Positions 35,001 to 47,100 of a stretch of DNA of 64,000 nt are shown piece after piece. The translations under genes and the position numbers were made by a program. Where the stretch lies: NCBI RefSeq assembly GCF_010093535.1, contig NW_022985165.1, positions 667,311 through 731,310 on the forward strand, written 5' to 3'. Each line of letters begins with the position of its first letter. Within the stretch, counting starts at the first letter, position 1. The notes below the pieces were generated by a model. The model was not told the DNA's origin. It saw only the letters and a program-made list of their open reading frames with translations, and made no database searches. The stretch comes from Lindgomyces ingoldianus (lineage: Eukaryota; Ascomycota; Dothideomycetes; Pleosporales; Lindgomycetaceae).

Positions 35001-36389
35001 GGAACGGGCTGAGGAGCCAAAACAATAAGAAACAACGTGAGAGAGGTAATAAAGATGATGGCTCCCTCTGTGGTCTCCACATCCTGAAGGGTGAGGAAGG
35101 AGGGGAGTGTAAGAAGTGATCACGTGGATTTGATCAATTCCAATCCTTGGAAGTTCCAAAGTTACCTCCTTTCCTATGGAGCGTGCACATTACAAAAGCT
35201 GCCAGTTCGACAAGCTCTTTCGTGTCAGCTGTGGTTCAATCGGGGAGCGAAAGTGGAGGCGGTGCCAACACTCGCCGCAGTTCAACGGCTGATGCAGCCT
35301 TCGCGAAGGATTCGGCGCCCTGAAATATACGAAACTGTTGCTGGCAGGGTAACGTGACTCTTGGTGCAAACCAGTGCTGAAGCACAATGGCGACACGGGT
35401 GCAGGAGTGAGTTGCAGTCTTTGGGCAGAGAAGAATGCAACGTATGACGTGTGACGTAGGAAGAAAAGGAGCGTTCAGAGCAGTGAAGGCCGCAGCTGCT
35501 CATCAGTGCTCTCCCCATCAGCAGATGCTTGAGAACATGCACTAGTGTTAAAAAGGATGGATGGCACGTGGGATGGCTGGTCGACCACAGCGGACGGACG
35601 CCAATGCGAAAGCCATAGAACGCCGTCCCGCTAGCGTGATTGTGTGGCCGTGGGGTACCGGACTGAAGAGTCGTTGTTGCGGTTGCTGTCGCAGTCGTCT
35701 GTGTATCCTTCTCCGGTCGCTGCTGCTGGCTGCTGCTATTTCGAGGCGCCACGGCTCACCGAAGTCGTCTTCCCCGCCAAAGCCTCAAAATGGCGCTGCA
35801 GAGAAGGACGAGGAACTGCGGCAGCCAGAGGCAGCCAGAAGCAGGCGGTGGCGAGAGAGAGGGGGGGTCAGCGGCGGCTGATTCGCGCTCGTCGCGCTGA
35901 GCTTCTGCACGCCAAGCACAGTCGAGTGAGTATCTCACGAGGATGTGGTCAGCCAGCAATCGGGGTCCGCGCGGTGAATCACGCTTCCTCCAGCTGGGTC
36001 CTGACATGGAGCCTACCGCTTTGCACTGTGCCGAACGGCCCTCCAGTCCAATCCCACCCCCAATACCAACAGCAAATAAATGCCTTTATCCCACGCCCGC
36101 TGCACCAATGCGCAGCCGTCCATGGCACAGTTTTTACTGTGAATTCTTCGCCCATCGCTATTTGATCCTCACACCTGCCTCGTGTGAGCCCACGACCATT
36201 CTCCACGACTCGACGACTGCACGCTCCAAGCTCTCAGCCTAAATCTCGGACGTTGCTGCAAAATATATTTGCGCGCCCACGATACATTTAATTATACATG
36301 CCTCCGCTGCGCTAGCCGCCCACTGAATCCTGCTGCGGTATTCTTTTAGTTTCCCCCGCTCCGGCCGTTGTCGCCCTTTCACTCCCGCC
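32007..36389. other. GC-normal intergenic region
   Basis: Composition becomes balanced at 32,007. Many short frames up to 156 codons occur on both strands, but none shows domain motifs, sensible splice extension or a consistent coding pattern. The last ~800 bp before 36390 are C/T-rich, as is common for fungal 5' regions. I see no gene. Confidence 0.5.
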
Positions 36390-37779
36390 ATGTCGCGCAA
36401 CAACTGGCGACAGCACGAGTCCAGCAACAGCAGCACCACGGCGTCTGCCCGCAGCGACAGTGACCGCTCCTCCGAGACTGAACCCACCGAATACAGCTTC
36501 CGCCCGCCGCTCCCCCAGCATGAGACGTGCTATGGCCGCGTCGAAGGCCGCGGCCAGGAATACTTCGACTACGATCCTCCTGCATCTTCGACCGCCCGTG
36601 CCTCGGTCGACACGTACGCCTCAACCTCCGAAGAAGACCTGGCCGACGACTTCGACGACGTGCCCGAGTACGACGTGCCCCAGTACGCTCACGACGTGTT
36701 CCCCGTCGACGCCATTCCCACGACCCCCTGCGACTTTGCCGACCTCTTCCCTACCACTAAGCGCATCTCGATCCGTCACGACGACTCCACAATCGACGGG
36801 AACATGAACCTACGCGTCGACACCCAAGTCGAGATGCGCCACAAGAAACAGAATTGCACTCTCTTCCACCTCCGCATGCACGACCTACGCACCCGCGAGT
36901 TCTCCCTGCGCCGCTACTGTCGGGAGTCTGGTCGCGAGGTCTGCCACTCGATTCGCAAGTACCAGAAGCTGCCCTCGGAGAAGCGGCCGGTACTACAGAG
37001 GGCTAGCACCGCGCTCGCAAGCCTCCGGCACAAACCCGACTCCCGACCTTCGACCGCCGCAGGCCTCAAGCGCTCTGATTCAGGCTATGAGTCGATGGCC
37101 GGCGCAGAAGACGAGCATGACTCGCGCCCCAAGTCGGCGGGCTATGCCAAAGGCCGTGCGTTGCTGCCTACCAACACCCTCAAGCTCGAATTCTCAAACT
37201 ACGCTCACATCGACGTCAAGAGACGGGGCGCCAAGTCCAACAAACGCTATGGTTTTGAGTACTGGGGCCACGCATATTCCTGGAAGCGAGTAGTGAAGAA
37301 GAATGGCGACCATGAGAGCGTGTCCTACTATCTGGTCCGCGCCGACAACGAAAAGCAGCCACTTGCCCACATCAGTCCTGTGAAAATGACCCACGACCAG
37401 GCTCATGAGGAGGCAGCAAGAGGTGGCTGGATTCCGCCTTGCTATATGCGTATGACGGATGACCGCCTTCTGAACGCTGCTACCGACATCTCCGAGTAAG
37501 TACAAACCAGTGTCTTAAAGACACCCGGCTAATACCCGTGACAGTGTTGTTGTTGCAACTGGACTCATTGCGCTGGTGGACGACTGCATCAAGCGTCGGT
37601 TCCACACCAAGCAGAGCACTCAATTGCATATACCACTAATGCGGAATGCGTCCTTCAAAATGAATATGGAGTACGTTGGTCCCAAGCGTCTGATCGATGA
37701 GGTGTTCCATCGGACCAGCCGCAGTGGGCCCCCAAGTAGGCATCCGCCAGCATTACGCCGGACGTCAATAGGGGCTTAG
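36390..37779 (+). CDS. Protein of unknown function, 446 aa, two exons
   Basis: Exon 1 is 36390-37495 and exon 2 is 37545-37779. The 49-bp intron has GTAAGT, a GCTAAT branch-type motif and CAG, is phase 2, and its removal extends the protein by 79 residues past an in-intron stop. The first ~115 residues are Ser/Thr- and acid-rich and look disordered, with clusters such as SEEDLADDFDD. A middle segment (about 125-200) is basic and has charged helices. Around 215-245 there is a Ser/Arg/Pro-rich linker. Residues 260-355 form a Trp/Tyr-rich globular-looking part (YGFEYWGHAYSW, SYYLVRAD). Exon 2 continues with VVVATGLIALVDDCIKRR and ends in a basic tail. Strong GC-rich third positions and clean splicing support a real gene. 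No catalytic motif or transmembrane span is seen. The Trp/Tyr-rich part vaguely recalls tubby/LOR-type folds, but that is a guess. Confidence 0.85.
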
Positions 37780-39245
37780 TTTCGCTCCCTTTGTGATCAT
37801 GGTTGGATCATGGGAGACCCGTCTCAATGGCGCGCAGCCCAACATGGTGGAAATTTAGATTCGATTTTCGTACATACGGTTCCACTGTGTTCTTGCTAGC
37901 TGTCAAGACTACATCGCCGGGCCCTATCGGTGCGATGTTTGAGTGGTTTTTTTCCTTGTCACATCAGCATCTGCATGGGAAGCATCGGCGTTAGCGTTTG
38001 GGTCTGCATGGCACCGCACTGAGACAAAGTGTTTGCTGCATCTCTTGAGATGAATTGAATCGGCAAAAATGTGGCCACGATGGCATGGGTGCATCTGGCA
38101 CCCACATTCAATTCTATTTCCTCACTCCGTTTGCATATATAGCTACTCTAGGGCGAATGATGAATATACGTTCGAGCTCAATCAGTGACTTCGCAGCCCT
38201 GACATTGACCGAGCAGAAGGCTTCAATCACTTTGCGCCGTGGCCGTGGGAACATATACCAGGCCTGCAGACACTCCTCGCTAGTTCCTCAGGCCCCCAAA
38301 CGACAATGCCGGCGCGCGTTAGTTGTCACACTGCAAACTGAGCATAACGTAGGTACCCGAATTGTCACATCTGGGCCATGTGATGGAAATGGCCCATGGA
38401 ACGACTGGCTCTTCGTGGCCTTTCCATTTTGAGGCAAGCCAAGACGGCACATCGCCTTGAGGTCTTCACTGAGCCTGCTCACTCGCGCTCGCGCAGAAAC
38501 ATCGTTGCTCCCATCCGCACGCTCTCAACCGCCGTAAACCACCTCGTCCAAGGTGCCGTCAATCTAGACTCGTTCTGGCCTGGTATTCTGATCTGACAAT
38601 GCCGGGCCTCCATCAGGCTCAGCATCGACTCGGAACGGCGCAGCTGCCAGTTCACCATGCATCATCGTGATTTTAAACTAATAGTCTTGCTTTGCTTTCC
38701 TTGACTGCGTCCATGGCTACAGGCTCATTCTCCCGGCGGATGCAATCGCCTCAGCGAGGCTGCCAGCTGCACTCCCATGCTCTTGTCGGGCGCCAGTGAC
38801 CCTGTCCACAGGGTTATCTTCTTTCCTTGCGCCACCGCAGCCCCATCAGTTCCAACGCTACGTCCCTTCAAACATGTAAGTCTGCAGCACTCTGTAGCAT
38901 TGGTCCGGCCCGAGAATTTGATGGCGTATTCCCACAGTTCGGTAAAGCCTATGGGCATTACGTCCCCTCTCTCTTTCGGCAACCAGCCCACCTACAGCGG
39001 AAGTCTACATGTCTTGTTCAAGCAAGACCGTCTGCCGTTTCTTGTGTATCACCGTTTGAGTGCAATCCTCTTCCTAACGTGACTGCTTGAAGATCTATAA
39101 GTATCCGTCAGAGGGAAGCCAACCCCTATCCCCACATCCAGGCTCTCGTTGCATCTACCATTATTGGGCAATTGTCTATTTGCGTTTCGCCATCCCTTTT
39201 AGTATCACTGGATCTTAGAAGCATTACTCCTGCAACATCAATATC
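37780..39245. other. GC-normal intergenic region
   Basis: Short shadow frames only. A TATAAG-like box at about 39096 lies ~145 bp upstream of the next gene. Nothing else supportable. Confidence 0.45.
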
Positions 39246-39751
39246 ATGGCTGCACCTGCACCTCGAATCCCATGGTCGGAACAGCTCAAAGGTACGTCTA
39301 CATTACGATCCCTTGTAGATGGAGTGGAGCTGCAGACTAAGTCTTCACCATTAGAACACTGTAGAATCCAACGACTGCCCGAACCTACTTGGCAGGATAT
39401 CTCTGATCGTCGAGGTAAGACACTTGACCACTCGTGTGAATTGCAGGGTTCGAACACGGCCCGTAATCCTCCTGCCCTTCCTTACTAGCCCCTCTTATTT
39501 TATCGTATCGTAATTATATCATTGACTATTTGCACCTCACTCATTCTTTTTTAGGAGGCCGAACAGCCTGGTCCAGCATCGCGGTAGTCGATGGTGTCTC
39601 CTACTCGGCACGCTTCTGGTACGATGGAGCGTATTCTGGACAAGCCCGTGAGGATGCGGCGGAGATCGCTCTTGCGGCAATCCGTCCAGCCCCCAATGCA
39701 ACAACTTCTGCTCCCCAGTCAAGCTACTACGCTCGTAGCTATGGCTCTTAA
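39246..39751 (+). CDS. Small dsRNA-binding-motif-like protein, 100 aa, three exons
   Basis: Exons are 39246-39291, 39355-39414 and 39555-39751. Introns of 63 bp (GTACGT..TTAG, with a GACTAAG branch-like motif) and 140 bp (GTAAGA..TTTTAG) are both phase 1. The spliced frame gives 100 residues. The order matches a single dsRBD: a first helix (PWSEQLKEHCR), a short segment with PEPTWQDISD, three predicted strands (TAWSSIAVVDG, VSYSARFWYDG), then a second helix YSGQAREDAAEIALAAI that resembles the conserved Lys/Ala-rich C-terminal helix of the family. The tail (about 80-100) is Ser/Tyr/Pro-rich. Family members bind double-stranded RNA, for example in silencing; here that role is inference. No Dicer, helicase or editing domain is attached and the flanks have no other gene within 1.4 kb upstream. 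Confidence 0.75.
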
Positions 39752-42700
39752 CACCCAAGTTCAATCCTCGGCACTGCTCAGTCAAACGAAATCTGGAGTA
39801 ACATCTTTTATCATGTCTTGGAGGGTTGTTGGGACTTTAGGACACTCGGGCACTGGATTAGGGCGGCGGTTGTTCTTTCTTTGGGACACTATTTTGACAC
39901 ACATTTGTGCGCCTTTCTCTCCAGCATCCACCTCATTAAGCAAGGAGTCTGGATCCAAACTTGGAGTTCGAGGTCTCAGTGCTCCGACAAGTTCTTGTCC
40001 CCGTTGTAGCTCAAGCCTTTAATCTAAAGATTGCTCGTCCCCCATATGCAAGACATGGTCTTCGGCATGCAATCTGAGGGCTGCCACGTACACGCAGCTC
40101 GTCAGGCCAGGGCTTCTGACATGGCCAAACCGCGACAAGCAGTGCTCGAAGGAGTGCCAACCCACGCAATATCTAACTTGATGAAGCTCCAGCGTCTTCC
40201 TCAGCCTTACAGGATCATGACTTGCAGCAAACACGCCATACCTCAATGTTCCCCAGACCACTCGCCCGTGCTATGCAGAGTGCTGGGTCTTCACGTTGAT
40301 TTTCTGATAGGACAGGGACTCAGCCAAGGGTCCCAATCCCTTGGGAGCCCTGCAACTGTGATAGGCGCGCCTGGCCTGTCACGGTAGTGCGCCTCTGGCT
40401 GCTGAATCCTTCGATGAACCCATGTGTCGTTCCCTCTCAGTCCTGTGAGAAAGACACTAAACCGCAATCACGCTAGCGCATCTCCTTGCCCACACCAAGA
40501 CACCGACATTTTCGCTCTACCATCTTTTCTCACCGTCTTCAATTCAATGACGACTGAATCGTCAGGAGCTCTAGATGTGCGGCTGCAAACACGGAGCATC
40601 TTACAACTGTCTTACTACCGAACCGATGAATAGCTTACCTACCAGCTTGGCCAAATGCCCGCCAGCCAAGACGCTCGACTAAAATCGCCGGCTGGCCAAT
40701 AAAAAAAAAAATCTCGCACATTTAAACCCCTTCCACGAAACAGGCCCCGTGGCGTCGAGTGTTGCTAAGGTTCGACCCGGACCGGGTTTCCCAATCCTTG
40801 CTCCAGCGGGCCGCCTCGGGAACGGCTCTGTATCCGCGTTGAGCCAAAATCCACCCCTTAGTATTCTCCTCTTCACGGTAGTGAAGGCTCGCTCAGGACC
40901 ACACCTTCTGAAGACTGCGATTGCTGGTTACTTCTTCGTCTTTTCTATCCGTTACAATAGCCTTGAACTAGAATCATCCTTTCCGTTTTCCTGCTAGCCC
41001 CAGTCTTCTCCTCAACAAAGTCTTTATCACGTTCCGCCGTTCGCGATTGTTAAACCATCATTGACGTGTGTCTATATAATAGCGCGGCGCTGTATACCAG
41101 GTGATCCACCCTTGCTGGGTGTGGTGGACCACATCGTGATTTGCGGGTAAGAGCAGGCTATTGTCTAAGAAGGTTTCTCCCCCCATTCTTCTCTGTTACC
41201 TTGCCTGCATTTCGGCCAGCAAACTTTCGATGTGGCTGTATCAGAGTTCCTCGTTGGCCATCACGCATTCTTTGGCAGACATGGTGCATGGACGTCAGGG
41301 AATGTGCAGTTGCCGTCCAGCAGCTCGACTCTCCCCTCGCAAACTTCGGTTCTCCTTTGGTTCATGGCGATCCATGGCAACCCACTTGATGGGGCCGAGA
41401 TGCAAGCCCATGCGCAAGTTTTGCCCTACACGCAGAGGTAGACTTCGTCTTCGTCTCGACTTGCTAAGCCTTTGCGGAGAGGCCGACTACCTGCAAGCCA
41501 GTTGCAGGCAACCTGCAGGTCAAGCAAGAAGCAGAGCATCTTTACACGACTGTTGGCTCTTCTCGCGGGAAGGCGGCTTTAACGCTCACTCGTCGGGTTG
41601 TGCCGCCTACGTTACCCTTCCCTAGTTCACCAATCAAGCACCCACTACCGTTACCCCCTCTTCTCTGGGCGGGGACTAAATTCAGGTTGAGCTCGCACAT
41701 CTTATTCTTGCCCTACCGAATCATTGCAAGGAGTCTAGACTGGACAACCTTTCGGGTTGACTGGAGAAGCGAGCCTGCTGCTTCGCTGGCTCCTCTGATT
41801 GAAATGCTCACTCTGGGCTCACCCGTCCCTTTGCAGCCTCCGATGTCGACGTGGTCAACCGCGCAGGGTCGGGTTGCTTTGTTCAGATTACGTGGACACT
41901 TCGAGCTCGCTACAAGAGACTGCTGCATTAAAGCACCCTCCAGCTTAACTTCAACATGTGTTAGCCATGTGCATCCCAGTTTTTGTCTGTTTGCCGCAGC
42001 TCGTATGAGACGCGAGGCGCTTTCGGGGCTCATGCTGGCACGCCAGCAGGGTCATCTCTGGCCAGGGGGTCTTCAGCCTGACACGCCCAATTCCCTTTCT
42101 CTCTTCTTTTTGAGGATTGTGGTATCAGATCATAAACCACCAGCCCTTAGTTTCTTCAGACAAACAATTGTCATCAATTACAGACTTCTTTGCATGTATC
42201 AGTATCAATTTTTGACGAGGAATGTTCTATTCACTTTCTTTCCCATCATTCAGCTGCCTTGAGCCTCACGACCAAGCGCCTAGGCAATATTTCAGGGCGA
42301 AAACATTTACAGCTCGAATAGATTAGCAGCTGTATGTTTATAAGGCTTCCCATCCTCTCAAACCCAGCTTTCAACGAACTAAGGGTAGACTGATCGTCTC
42401 GAAATTCCGCCTGTGCGGCGTCAATATCTTCGGCAACGATAAACAACATCTTGGAAGAATAAGCCACGAACGTTGCCACACCAGACGCACGTTGAAATCG
42501 CGCGTGTGATGGCTGGCGGGGCACCGAGATGTAATCTGGCCCGTGCCGACTCTTGTGTGTTGAATCATAAACCTAGGAATTTCATCCCGCATGATACTCT
42601 TGGACACATCAGTGGGTCACTCCCGTTTCATGCGTTATCAGGGACCAAAGGAAAAGTTCTTGAAGGTTTAGCATCAACGCCTTTGCAGATTCAAGAGCAA

Positions 42701-42843
42701 AGATAAAAAATGCATATTTGGAAAGTTTCAGGCCTCTTTAAACGTCGGTGAGCAATCCGAAATGCTGCAAGACTTTAACTAATCGACAAGCTAATGTCTT
42801 AGATAAGTAGACTCATCTGTTCACCCTGCCATGATCTCCACTT
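39752..42843. other. GC-normal intergenic region
   Basis: Contains a poly-A run near 40700 and CT-rich patches. An uninterrupted 220-codon frame (41600-42262, GTG start) was considered and rejected as chance. No splice-supported gene found. Confidence 0.45.
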
Positions 42844-43129
42844 TGTAACGGCGCAGGCAAGACAATAGGTCCGAATGCGGTGTAAATCCACTCAGAGGCA
42901 TATGGGAGTGCGTGGGGACTCAGAAACCTGGGAATTCTATTGACACCTATAGGCCTTGTACAAAAGGATATTAGAAAACTACTAAGCTAGCTAAGGGGGG
43001 AGGTGCAGCTAAATACTTGGAGATAGGGGTAGCGCAGGGGGCAGGGCAGGGTCGGGGTAGATACGCGGAACCTTCGGATATATATTCGTCAGGTAACTTT
43101 GAATGGAACGATTCATGCGAATCGTTACT
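42844..43129 (-). repeat. LTR-A solo LTR copy, diverged
   Basis: Reverse-oriented copy of 12002-12290, beginning TGTAACGG and ending CGTTACT. Flanks CACTT (42839-42843) and CTCTT (43130-43134) may be a one-mismatch TSD. It lies in GC-normal sequence 160 bp before the isochore border and shows only modest RIP-type change, plus changes that are not transitions. Confidence 0.75.
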
Positions 43130-43608
43130 CTCTTGTGCGCAACCCGATGTTCCTCGCCAGTTCGACCTTGAACAAAAGCGCCACCATGAACCAAGAGCCA
43201 GGGAATGAGGACCGGTATATCTATTGTGTGCGTTAATCTGTACAATGTCTTGGCATTCACGTCGCGTTGTTTTCGCCTCACTGAATATATAAGAACTTTT
43301 ATAAAGCAACAACTTACCTATATATATGCCTAAATATCTATTATTTTAGTTAGATTTTAAAGACGTATATTCTTTTTAATTAAAAGATAATAAAACTAAT
43401 TTCTAAAAGTTTAAAAAAGCTTTTAGTAAACATTTTCTACTTTACAAGCTATAGCTAGAGCATCTACATGTTTAAGAATTAGCACTAGCTGCTTACTATT
43501 AGCTAAAGGTTTTACTATAGCAGCGTCTAAACTACTTTCTAAAAGTTAAAAAGTTAGTAAATTAAAAAAGTTAGCATAAAAAAAAGTTACTTTTATAAAT
43601 AAGTAGTG
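43130..43608. repeat. Isochore border and AT-rich sequence
   Basis: 43130-43290 is GC-normal. From about 43290 the DNA becomes AT-rich and RIPped. No gene. Confidence 0.45.
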
Positions 43609-43809
43609 TATAAAGTTAGATGTTCTAGAACAGGCTAGTATAGCCTCACCTAACCTGTTTAGAGTTTACATGACCTGTGCTTTGTATATAAGCATGAATT
43701 CTAACAAGCGAGGCTTGGCAGCGATTTGATTCTTTTACAATACACTTCTATCTTTCTTAAAAACCTTGCTCTTAGTAATATCTATGCTATCTACTATTCT
43801 ATCTTTATA
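43609..43809 (+). repeat. LTR-B copy, RIP-decayed, 201 bp
   Basis: Full-length alignment with 12400-12600. No clear TSD. Confidence 0.7.
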
Positions 43810-43814
43810 GTAAG

Positions 43815-44296
43815 AGACTTTTTAAGCACCTTTAATAATACCTTAATTTTACTTTACTAAACGCACGCCTAAGAATAATAACTTTATAGATAGTAAAGAA
43901 CTAACATTTAGATAATAGTAAGCCTTAATTATAAATAAGCGCAACATTAATACAAATTACTATTAAAGTAGGCGTGCACGCATAGCGTTTAGTTTAGAAG
44001 ACATTGCTAGCATTGTAAAAGAATACTTAGAGCTTAGATACCTTGCTAATTTAAATTAATTTTAGTTTAGAAACGTAGAAGAAATAATTAAACTCTTATA
44101 AACTTACAATAAAACTAAGATAGCTTACGCGCAACAGGTATACCCGTCGCACGTAAGCGCTATCTTAGCCTTATACTTACTAGATAATAAAGTATAGGAA
44201 GTAAAAGTTATTTATTTATTATCTTATTTAAATTAGCTTAACTACTACTTTAAAATACTACTAATAGAGACTATTAGTCTGTAGAGAGAAAAGTAG
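43815..44296 (+). pseudogene. RIPped coding remnant of unknown type
   Basis: From about 43922 to 44296 one plus-strand frame reads as protein interrupted only by TAA/TAG, with blocks such as SLEDIASIVKEYLELRYLANL and AYAQQVYPSHVSAILALYLL. That pattern is expected of a RIPped ORF. I do not recognise the family. A 52-bp imperfect palindrome lies within it. Confidence 0.4.
44116..44167. other. 52-bp imperfect palindrome
   Basis: The arms pair TAAGATAGC...TTACGCGC with GCACGTAA...GCTATCTTA around a central GGTATACC. There are three mismatches and a 2-nt bulge. It keeps several CpGs in an AT-rich setting. Confidence 0.8.
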
Positions 44297-44771
44297 TGTA
44301 ATAATTTACATAAATTGTTTTATCTTAGGTTGCTTAATAAACTAATACCTAAAGGTTTCTTGTATCTACTCTAACTCTACTCTAGCCTCTACTATACTTC
44401 TATTTCTCTAAGTGTTTAGTTGCATCTCTCTTGTCACGATCGGCATGCTCAAGCTACAAGCAAGAGGTGGTGTAACCTAACTAGATTAAACTAAGGAGCA
44501 GAGGAGCTGCTCTGCGAGTTTAAATATACATGTGCTCCCTGCTAAGGCACTACTCGTCGCGCAAGCAAGGGAGCTGAGGCCGCAGAGCATGTGATGCGGT
44601 ACGCGCTGTCACATCTCTTTTATAGCTAGCTTAGTAGTTTTCTAATATCCTTTGTACAAAGCCTATAGGTGTTAATAGAATTCCTAGGTTTCTAAGTCCC
44701 CATGCACTCTTATATGCCTCTAAGTAGATTCACACCGCATTTAGACCGGTTGTCTTGCCTACGCTGTTATA
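44297..44771 (+). repeat. LTR-A copy, RIP-decayed, interrupted by LTR-V
   Basis: The two flanks of LTR-V align in order with the 289-bp LTR-A at 12002-12290, including its end GTTATA. This is an LTR inserted into an LTR. The right flank (44772 on) is a piece of M; the left flank is not, so the original junction has been rearranged. Confidence 0.75.
44432..44613 (+). repeat. LTR-V solo LTR, 182 bp, well preserved
   Basis: Ends TGTCACGA and GCTGTCACA with a perfect 5-bp duplication TCTCT (44427-44431 and 44614-44618). It is rich in CpG while its host LTR-A copy is RIPped, so it probably integrated after the host was mutated. Confidence 0.9.
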
Positions 44772-44862
44772 AGAAATGCATTAGTGTAAGAAAAGTAGTT
44801 TAGTGTAGTCTTTATAAAAGTAAGTAACTTAAGTGTGTAAGAAACTTGCTTATAAAGTACGT
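44772..44862 (-). mobile_element. M-family right TIR fragment
   Basis: Matches the last ~90 bp of M1, ending AAGTACGT followed by TA. Confidence 0.75.
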
Positions 44863-44864
44863 TA

Positions 44865-45189
44865 AGTTAGCTATATAATTATATTATAAAAATTCACTAG
44901 TAAGTCTTTAAGTAAGTATAGCTTTTAAAACTTTATAAATTACTATAGTAGCTTAAATGCTTAAATTTAGCCTTTTAAAATTATTTAAAAAGCTAAAAGT
45001 TAACTAGTAGATGTATTATTAATTAAAGTATAAAGTGCTAACATTTTATTAAAGTAGACTATTTACTTATGTAGACTACTTGCTTGTAAAATATGTTACT
45101 TTTTTAAATTATTTATTATATTATATACTATACAATTGCTACACTTTTTTAAGTAGTAATTGCCTATAGCCTCTATTTAAGTAGTAACA
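44865..45189. repeat. AT-rich RIPped sequence
   Basis: No recognisable feature. Confidence 0.4.
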
Positions 45190-45420
45190 AATAATAAATG
45201 TGTCTAAATAGTAGTATTTAGATACGCGGTTAGGCGTCACGTGTCATGGTCTTGTGTCACGGTCGTACGCACAGACAGATAAATACCCCTTTCCTTCGCA
45301 CAGAATTAGAACAAGAAGAATCAACACCAGTTACCTGCAACCCCCCCGCGCGATGTGTACACCGTGCAAACCTCTTTGCTTTGCATAGCTAGCATGGAGC
45401 CCATTCAACAAAATGTTAAT
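45190..45420 (+). repeat. Repeat E copy, better preserved
   Basis: Inverted counterpart of 14030-14280. The GC-rich core (about 45227-45400) contains several TGTCACG motifs and ATAAATACC. An LTR is possible, not proven. Confidence 0.6.
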
Positions 45421-45699
45421 ATATATATAATTAGATACGCTGCAGGTGCTTATAGCAAGCGCTAGTAGTTACTAAGCATGTAGTAGGTAACAAAAGACTC
45501 TATAAGCTTAAAATATAGCATATTAAAAAAGCCTATTTTAAAATATCAACACTAAGCTTAATTATTTCTTAAATAAATTATATATAACGTACTTTACAGG
45601 CAAGTTGCTTACACACCTGAGTTGCTTACTTTTGCTAAGACTCTACCACACTACTCTTCTTACACTAATGCATTCCTAATAACACTACTTAGACATGTT

Positions 45700-47100
45700 A
45701 AAAGAATGTTAGATGCAGCTTATACTTTAAGCTTTTAAATAAAACATAACACTTTTTAAGTAATGTGCTACAGCTATTTATATAGTCTTTTAAAAGATAA
45801 TAAGTAACTAACGCGCTAGACAACCTTTCTAAGCTAATTATACAGCTAACTTATAAAAGCTAGATAATAATAAAAAGTAAGTAATTATTTAGCACATACT
45901 TAAGCTAGATACATAAGGATTTCCCTTTTAGCTAGTAGCTATAGCTAATATAGCTAATTCTTTACACGCTAAGCATAATATAAGCTATGTTAGTATAAAC
46001 TAGTTTAATATATTTATTAAGTGTTACTTAAAGCTTAAAGTAAAGTTTAAGTGTAAGTATAACTATAAAAAAGCTTTTTATAAAAATTTTATAGTAATTT
46101 AAAGCTAGTTTAACCTTATAAAGAATATTAAAGCTAAGTATAGCATCTAAAATAATAACATATACAACTTTAATAAAATAAAGTTTATAATAGGCTAAAT
46201 ATCTACTAAAGTAGTTATTACAGGTTTAGAGAGATAAGAACAGCTAAAAGTAGTCTAGCTAGGTAACTAGAAGTAAACAACAGCTATCTAAGGCATTAAT
46301 GCTAAAAAGTAGGCTATTCTGCTTTTTATTATTTTTTAGAGTAGTAACTACTTTTTAAACTAGTATAAAAAGAAAATTTTATTTTAAAATTAAGTTATTA
46401 TAATCTCTAAGCGCAGCTAGACTACTAATTAGCTTAGTCTAGACTAGTTAAAGCACTTTAACGCGCATATAAAGAAGTGTACTGTTAGTAGCTACTATCT
46501 GCTAGTTATTAACAGCTATAAGAGCTATAACTTACTTTATTTTTAGTAATACTATAAAAATAATAAAATTATTACTATTTATATACTTTTTTACTTATTA
46601 CACTTTTTATAGCTACTTAATGTAGGTTATTTTACTTTTTTAAAGAAGGTATATAAGTGCTAAGCTAAAAACCTTATGCGCAACTAAATTACTTATATTA
46701 TAAAAATAAAGTTCTTACTATGCTTTAAAGTAGCTTATAATGCTATAATTACTTTTAGTAATATCTAAGAAAGGTTTTAAAGCGCTAGATTAGTTTTTTT
46801 TAACTTATAATAAGTTATAATAAGCCTTAATATAAAGTTACACACTTTATTACTACTACTACCTATATATAATAAGCCCTAGTAGTTATAAACCTTAAGT
46901 AATACTTTAAAACTTAAGTTATAATTAATACTTATAAAAATTAAAATTTAAAAGCATATAAATAGTTTACTAACTTTTATAGTTAAAGTGTTTAAAAAAG
47001 TCTTAAAGAGAGTAGCAATAATTATATATAAGCTAGTATTAGTGTAATAGAAAATTACTAAGCTTTAAGCAGCTAATAAGGCTACTATATAACATAAATT
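45700..47100 (+). pseudogene. M2 transposase remnant
   Basis: The decayed plus-strand frame shows a YNFN(D)-type first catalytic block at about 46150, then VVITGLER, a GN-x-TTAIxGINA block near 46280, and further on a PPHSSHLLQPLDVG-like region decayed beyond exact reading near 46580. This is the block order of Fot1/pogo DDE transposases. Many TAA/TAG codons at Gln/Trp positions make it inactive. Confidence 0.65.

Noticed and set aside
35282..35752. 156-codon minus-strand open frame, and the 146-codon frame at 34719-35159
   Set aside because: Rich in His/Ser/Thr/Arg from CT-rich DNA, with no consistent coding pattern; probably chance frames upstream of the real gene at 36390.
40765..40785. 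GGTTCGACCC, like a tRNA B box; similar strings near 39447 and 59407
   Set aside because: No T-stem pairing, anticodon arm or acceptor stem could be built around any of them.
41600..42262. 220-codon plus-strand open frame
   Set aside because: It starts with GTG, has no domain, motif or splice context, and its residue composition looks like random translation of balanced DNA.
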